Assembly (NCBI GenBank): GCA_030637065.1
Contig: DAOVVQ010000044.1
Coordinates: 1-17,820, forward strand
Direction of reading: 5' to 3'
DNA: 17,820 bases
Origin: Planctomycetota bacterium
GTDB taxonomy: Bacteria; Planctomycetota; Phycisphaerae; Sedimentisphaerales; Anaerohalosphaeraceae
The position numbers were made by a program, and so were the translations under genes. The notes below the pieces were generated by a model. The model did not search any database. It was not told where the DNA came from and saw only the letters and a program-made list of their open reading frames with translations. Every line of letters begins with the position of its first letter. Positions within the stretch are counted from its first letter, which is position 1. Positions 15,010-17,820 of this stretch are shown here, piece by piece.

Positions 15010-15780
15010 TTGTTAAAGAGGGCGAGAGAACTATTTTGTGCTGCGCTATTGTTCTTGCTTACAGCCAGTGCAGCCGCCATGCCAGGCGACGGCATATTTG
15101 GGCCTGAATCGGGTCCGGATTGCGGCGTGAGGGGTGTGTACGGATCGATGCCTGCGGTGGCTGGGCTTGATACTTCGCCTTTGGCCCGCCTTGGCCGGCA
15201 AATCACAAGTCCCCCAGCCGATTCGGCAGCATTTCTCTCAAATCATTCTGACACGTCCACCGCCTCTTTGCCCGCGGCTCCCGCTGCGATGTTCTTAACT
15301 GCCGCTGGTATGATGTGCGTCTCGCTGGTAAGAGACCGCAAACTCTGGCTTGCCGCCTTCAGCGGCGTTTTGTGCCTGGGCCAGGCCGGCCTTACCGCCC
15401 TTCCTCAATTGGCCCACCATCTGTGCCATCGGGCAACACATGCAGCGAGTCTCGCTGCTCAAGAGCATAGTTGGTTACCTCTGAACCAAAACAGCGATCG
15501 CCGGCGAGGCGATATGGAAGGTCTCAACTTCGTCGCACTCCTGCATTATCTCGAAGGAATACCCGGTGCTTTGAGTCCTTCGCAATCTTTCTGTATCCAG
15601 GAATCACACGGTTTTTCCTCGCGAACCGACGGCGGACGTCTCTGCTGCTGGTCTGCGCCGGTCAGGCCGTGCTCAGTTCAATTTCATGCAAACAACTGCT
15701 CGGGCCCTGTAATAGAGCAGTTCGTTATCTTTTCACCCGCATTCATACATGCCAACCTGTCCCGCGGACCTCCTGCTTGA
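15010..15780 (+). CDS. Secreted/membrane protein of unknown function next to PEP-CTERM genes
   Basis: 256 residues from a TTG start. An in-frame TAG at 14992 limits the choice, GGAG at 15001-15004 lies five bases before the TTG, and this start gives a clean signal peptide (LKRARELFCAALLFLLTASAAA, cut near residue 23). A low-complexity extracytoplasmic stretch follows. Then P88-AAP-AAMFLTAAGMMCVSLVRDRK (about 88-111), a proline-rich, hydrophobic, basic segment resembling a PEP-CTERM tail, leads directly into a second hydrophobic helix (about 113-135). The C-terminal 120 residues contain several Cys and His but no motif I recognise. It is the gene served by the 14658 promoter, and a terminator follows. 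I cannot assign a function. The last third could be affected by a frameshift, since other + frames are also partly open there. Confidence 0.7.
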   Translation: MLKRARELFCAALLFLLTASAAAMPGDGIFGPESGPDCGVRGVYGSMPAVAGLDTSPLARLGRQITSPPADSAAFLSNHSDTSTASLPAAPAAMFLTAAGMMCVSLVRDRKLWLAAFSGVLCLGQAGLTALPQLAHHLCHRATHAASLAAQEHSWLPLNQNSDRRRGDMEGLNFVALLHYLEGIPGALSPSQSFCIQESHGFSSRTDGGRLCCWSAPVRPCSVQFHANNCSGPVIEQFVIFSPAFIHANLSRGPPA

Positions 15781-15799
15781 GAATGAGTGTATTTGTTTC

Positions 15800-15854
15800 G
15801 CTCAGCGAATGTAATCGCGAAACATTCTTGAGCAAGTGCTTCGGCACTGTTTTT
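15800..15854 (+). terminator. Double stem-loop with UUCG intrinsic terminator
   Basis: GCTCA 15800-15804 pairs with TGAGC 15829-15833, and GAATGT 15807-15812 pairs with ACATTC 15822-15827, giving an interrupted 11-base-pair stem. Directly after it, AGTGC-TTCG-GCACT (15835-15848) is followed by gTTTTT. UUCG is an unusually stable loop. This should end the transcript of the 15010 gene before the first PEP-CTERM gene. Confidence 0.65.
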
Positions 15855-15902
15855 AATTCATAACCTGTTTTGGTTTTTGTATGACAAAGAGAGGAAAATA
15901 AA

Positions 15903-16607
15903 ATGAAAAAAATACTTTTAATGATAGTCGTGCTGGGATTGGCTGCGGCGCCTGCTTTGGCCGGAACTTCCCTTAGTTTCAGCACAATTCCGGGTACGGG
16001 CAGTTCGTGGACTCTTGCCGGAACCGGAGCGAGCTGGAGCCTTACTTTTAACCCCGGTACAATGGAAGTTGACGGTTCAAATCCGTCACCCGATGCGGTT
16101 TTCACTGACCTGGTGGACCTGCCCCAGTTTACACTGTCAAACCTGGTTGACAACGGCGTTACTATTATGGGTGACTTGACTACCGCAGGCAACCTGACGA
16201 TCAGTACCGATGCAGCCTCTGTTGCCCTCGGCGCGGCGGGAGCCAATGCACTGACCGCTTCGATCGCCCAGGGAACTATACTCCATATTGGTAAAGGATA
16301 CATAGCGTATTCTCAACCGAAAGACGATTTGAATGTCGGACTCAATGCCGCAGGCACCGGTTACTCAGCGGTGATCGACGGTCTCGTAGCTGGGGATCTT
16401 ACAGCATCATTGGATCTTACATTTTCGGGTACGTCGGAAAGGGACCTTTACGCGATGATTTCGGGCGCAATTAAAAGTGGTGGACAAGATGCCGCCGTTG
16501 GTACCATTGACGGCAACATTAGCGTAATTCCAGCACCTGGTGCGGTTGTTTTGGGCAGTATTGGTATCTCCTTTGTTGGCTGGCTTCGCAGAAGAAGGAC
16601 TCTGTAA
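15903..16607 (+). CDS. PEP-CTERM sorting-signal protein 1
   Basis: A 234-residue exported protein. The signal peptide is MKKILLMIVVLGLAAAPALA (cut after residue 20). The mature part is rich in Gly, Ser, Thr, Ala and Asp, lacks Cys and looks beta-rich, with no named domain that I recognise. The C-terminus from about P210 is a PEP-CTERM-type tail: PAPGAVVLGSIGISFVGW followed by LRRRRTL. In this system an exosortase such as the one at 3868 cuts near the proline motif and the protein is moved to the cell surface or EPS matrix (family knowledge). GAGG at 15891-15894, eight bases before the ATG, supports the start. A terminator lies upstream and a long hairpin downstream, so it is probably its own transcription unit. 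The specific role is unknown. Confidence 0.92.
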   Translation: MKKILLMIVVLGLAAAPALAGTSLSFSTIPGTGSSWTLAGTGASWSLTFNPGTMEVDGSNPSPDAVFTDLVDLPQFTLSNLVDNGVTIMGDLTTAGNLTISTDAASVALGAAGANALTASIAQGTILHIGKGYIAYSQPKDDLNVGLNAAGTGYSAVIDGLVAGDLTASLDLTFSGTSERDLYAMISGAIKSGGQDAAVGTIDGNISVIPAPGAVVLGSIGISFVGWLRRRRTL

Positions 16608-16643
16608 GAAGGCCGACAGACACTGAAAAGAAGAACAAGAAGA

Positions 16644-16681
16644 TAAGCCGGGGACAGGGGATCTGCCCTGTTCCTGGCTTA
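16644..16681. terminator. 16-bp inverted repeat between the PEP-CTERM genes
   Basis: TAAGCCGGGGACAGGG (16644-16659) pairs with CCCTGTTCCTGGCTTA (16666-16681) over 16 pairs, two of them G-U, around a six-base loop. It follows the 16607 stop by 36 bases. There is no good T run after it, so it may protect the 3' end or stop transcription inefficiently, or it may be a dispersed palindromic element. Confidence 0.55.
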
Positions 16682-16684
16682 CCC

Positions 16685-16714
16685 TTGCGGGCCGGTTGAA
16701 ATGAAACTTATACA
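16685..16714 (+). promoter_or_regulatory. Weak candidate promoter for PEP-CTERM gene 2
   Basis: TTGCGG at 16685-16690 and TATACA at 16709-16714 are 18 bases apart, starting right after the inverted repeat. Three of six and four of six positions match consensus, so this is only a suggestion. Confidence 0.25.
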
Positions 16715-16779
16715 TGGCGTCACAAGGCGATGCTTATTTGCCAGCCTCTAAGATAGAATACTTAGTTAGGAGTTATATT

Positions 16780-17502
16780 ATGAGGAAAACAGCTTTTGTG
16801 TTGGTCGCAGTTTTTGTGGCCTCTAGCTTGCTTACGCAAGTCGGACAGGCAGGTGTTATATACAACTTTGAGTGTATAACCACCAACGACCCTTCGGGCA
16901 ATGCCTGCTTGCTTGGAGAAAGCGCCTTCTATGTTACAGTTTCGGAAGTTGCCGATCCGGAGCAGGTCTTGTTTACTTTTGGTGTTCAGCCGGGCTTTAA
17001 CGATCCTTACGATTCCTACTTCATCGATGGTGTGTACTTCTATGACGGAGTCCTGCTTGATAAGGGGATTGTCGACCTATTGGATGCCGATGACAGCGCG
17101 GACCCTGATGGTGACGGAATCTTTGAATTTGGTGATGCCGATGTGGATTTCTCGCAACCTGCAACACCGGACCATTTGCCTGGTTTTGATCCGGCAGACT
17201 ATGATTCACTGGTCTTTGGCTCTATAGCCGATCTTGCCGACGCCGATCCGTCGCCTGCCTTCAACGGAGTCCATGCCGGTGAGACACTCGGAGTATTGTT
17301 TGACCTCGTCGATGGCAAGATCTATCAGGATGTCATCAACGGTATTAACACCGGCCAGATAATTATTGGTGTTAAGAGTCAGGGGTTTGGTAACTACAGC
17401 GAAAGCTTTACTACTACTACTATCCCGGCTCCGGGCGCAGTTGTCCTGGGCAGTATTGGAATAGCGTTTGTAGGATGGCTGCGAAGAAGAAGAGTCCTGT
17501 AA
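16780..17502 (+). CDS. PEP-CTERM sorting-signal protein 2, with calcium-loop motif
   Basis: 240 residues from the ATG at 16780. The upstream ATG at 16714 is in frame but has no ribosome binding site and would bury the signal peptide, while AGGAG at 16768-16772 lies seven bases before 16780. The signal peptide is MRKTAFVLVAVFVASSLLTQVGQA. The mature protein begins GVIYNFECITTN and has two Cys (ECITTNDPSGNAC), a layout I associate with a recurring family of PEP-CTERM proteins. Residues 108-119 read DPDGDGIFEFGD, a canonical EF-hand/dockerin-type calcium loop, within a very acidic stretch. From about P216 the tail is PAPGAVVLGSIGIAFVGW followed by LRRRRVL, almost the same as in the previous gene. 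It is probably a surface or matrix protein processed by the exosortase. The exact function is unknown. Confidence 0.92.
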   Translation: MRKTAFVLVAVFVASSLLTQVGQAGVIYNFECITTNDPSGNACLLGESAFYVTVSEVADPEQVLFTFGVQPGFNDPYDSYFIDGVYFYDGVLLDKGIVDLLDADDSADPDGDGIFEFGDADVDFSQPATPDHLPGFDPADYDSLVFGSIADLADADPSPAFNGVHAGETLGVLFDLVDGKIYQDVINGINTGQIIIGVKSQGFGNYSESFTTTTIPAPGAVVLGSIGIAFVGWLRRRRVL

Positions 17503-17605
17503 CGAGTGCAATAGGGCAAATAGATGGGTTCTCTTCGGAGGAAAAGTGAGAGACACAGGCAAACAGTGCCTCGCTCAACGGGTGAGTGCTGTCTGCCGTC
17601 GATCA

Positions 17606-17630
17606 CTGAAGAAAGCGATATCTTTTTCAG
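17606..17630 (+). other. Hairpin in the 17503-17646 intergenic region
   Basis: CTGAAGAAAG (17606-17615) can pair with CTTTTTCAG (17622-17630), with one G-U pair and one bulged A, just before the ribosome binding site AGGGG (17636-17640) of the next gene. A smaller AGGCA-AACAG-TGCCT hairpin lies around 17556-17570. They may end the previous transcript or affect translation of the next gene; evidence is weak. Confidence 0.3.
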
Positions 17631-17646
17631 GAAAAAGGGGTGTATT

Positions 17647-17820
17647 ATGAGAAGATTCATATTGCTTAACATGGTGTTGGTTATGAGTGCTTCATTTACG
17701 TCACTGGCGGTTCCAACGGATCCTGTTTACACTATGACCTGGGGTGATGACATTACGGGTGACAATGAGTTCGTAACAACCAATAATAAGCACTACTGTT
17801 TTACAAATCCCGGTGCCGTC
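17647..17820 (+). CDS. Secreted protein, 3' end outside window
   Basis: ATG at 17647 with AGGGG six bases upstream opens a frame that stays open for 58 codons to the window edge. The N-terminus MRRFILLNMVLVMSASFTSLA is a signal peptide, cut near residue 21-22, followed by VPTDPVYTMTWGDDITGDNE and NKHYCFTNPGAV. Position and style suggest a third PEP-CTERM or other exported protein of the same locus, but the tail that would decide this is not in the window. Confidence 0.75.
   Translation, partial: MRRFILLNMVLVMSASFTSLAVPTDPVYTMTWGDDITGDNEFVTTNNKHYCFTNPGAV

Noticed and set aside
15471..15863. 130-codon + strand ORF in another frame over the end of the 15010 gene
   Set aside because: It has no ribosome binding site, runs into the terminator and reads as Arg/Ser/Cys-rich shadow sequence. 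A frameshift in the 15010 gene remains a possibility and is noted there.
15743..16303. 186-codon antisense ORF across the first PEP-CTERM gene
   Set aside because: It overlaps a terminator and a well-supported secreted protein on the + strand and shows no recognisable motif.
16714..16779. Upstream ATG for PEP-CTERM protein 2
   Set aside because: It has no ribosome binding site and would hide the signal peptide, while AGGAG precedes the ATG at 16780.

Overview
The window most likely comes from a planctomycete of the Phycisphaerae / Sedimentisphaerales type. The pointers are two proteins ending in the variant PEP-CTERM tail PAPGAVVLGSIG...GWLRRRR, an exosortase locus built around capsule-type genes, and ordinary sigma70 promoter and Shine-Dalgarno signals. 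The taxonomic call is inference from these signatures; nothing in the window proves it. Almost all real genes lie on the + strand.

Layout. (1) 1-1165: the 3' part of a large secreted, repeat-domain protein (LamG-like / PKD-like / LamG-like). Its two LamG-like copies are nearly identical at DNA level, and an intrinsic terminator follows. (2) 1322-3445: a tight three-gene glycosyltransferase cluster (GT-B transferase, then a PssD/Alg14-like and PssE/Alg13-like pair), with overlapping genes. (3) 3446-3867: an AT-rich, apparently non-coding gap. (4) 3868-14471: a five-gene operon with gaps of 2 to 41 bases. It encodes an exosortase fused behind a degenerate nucleotidyltransferase plus left-handed beta-helix (LbH) module, a Wzz/BY-kinase (Wzc-like), a polyprenyl-phosphate sugar phosphotransferase carrying a related N-terminal module, a 1402-residue membrane-anchored TPR protein (PrsT-like), and a small LuxR-type HTH protein. 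(5) 14472-15009: a rich regulatory region. It holds a perfect-consensus sigma70 promoter inside a 45-base dyad, a hairpin plus T-run that looks like an attenuator, and two tandem 44-base repeats carrying two tiny ORFs. (6) 15010-15780: a secreted/membrane protein of unknown function with a PEP-CTERM-like segment in mid-protein. (7) 15903-17502: two PEP-CTERM substrate proteins, followed by the start of a further secreted protein running off the right edge.

How it fits together. The glycosyltransferases, the phosphotransferase and the Wzc-like kinase would make and export a polysaccharide. The exosortase would process the PEP-CTERM proteins downstream at the membrane, and the TPR protein and LuxR-type regulator are the usual companions of such loci. 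The most unusual point is that two different integral-membrane enzymes, the exosortase and the sugar phosphotransferase, carry the same kind of N-terminal cytoplasmic module. Each has a nucleotidyltransferase-like domain and an LbH domain, with DARL(Y/F)G and GPTVIG motifs 23 residues apart in both. This suggests a physical or regulatory link between protein sorting and polysaccharide priming. The second point of interest is the elaborate leader between 14658 and 15010.
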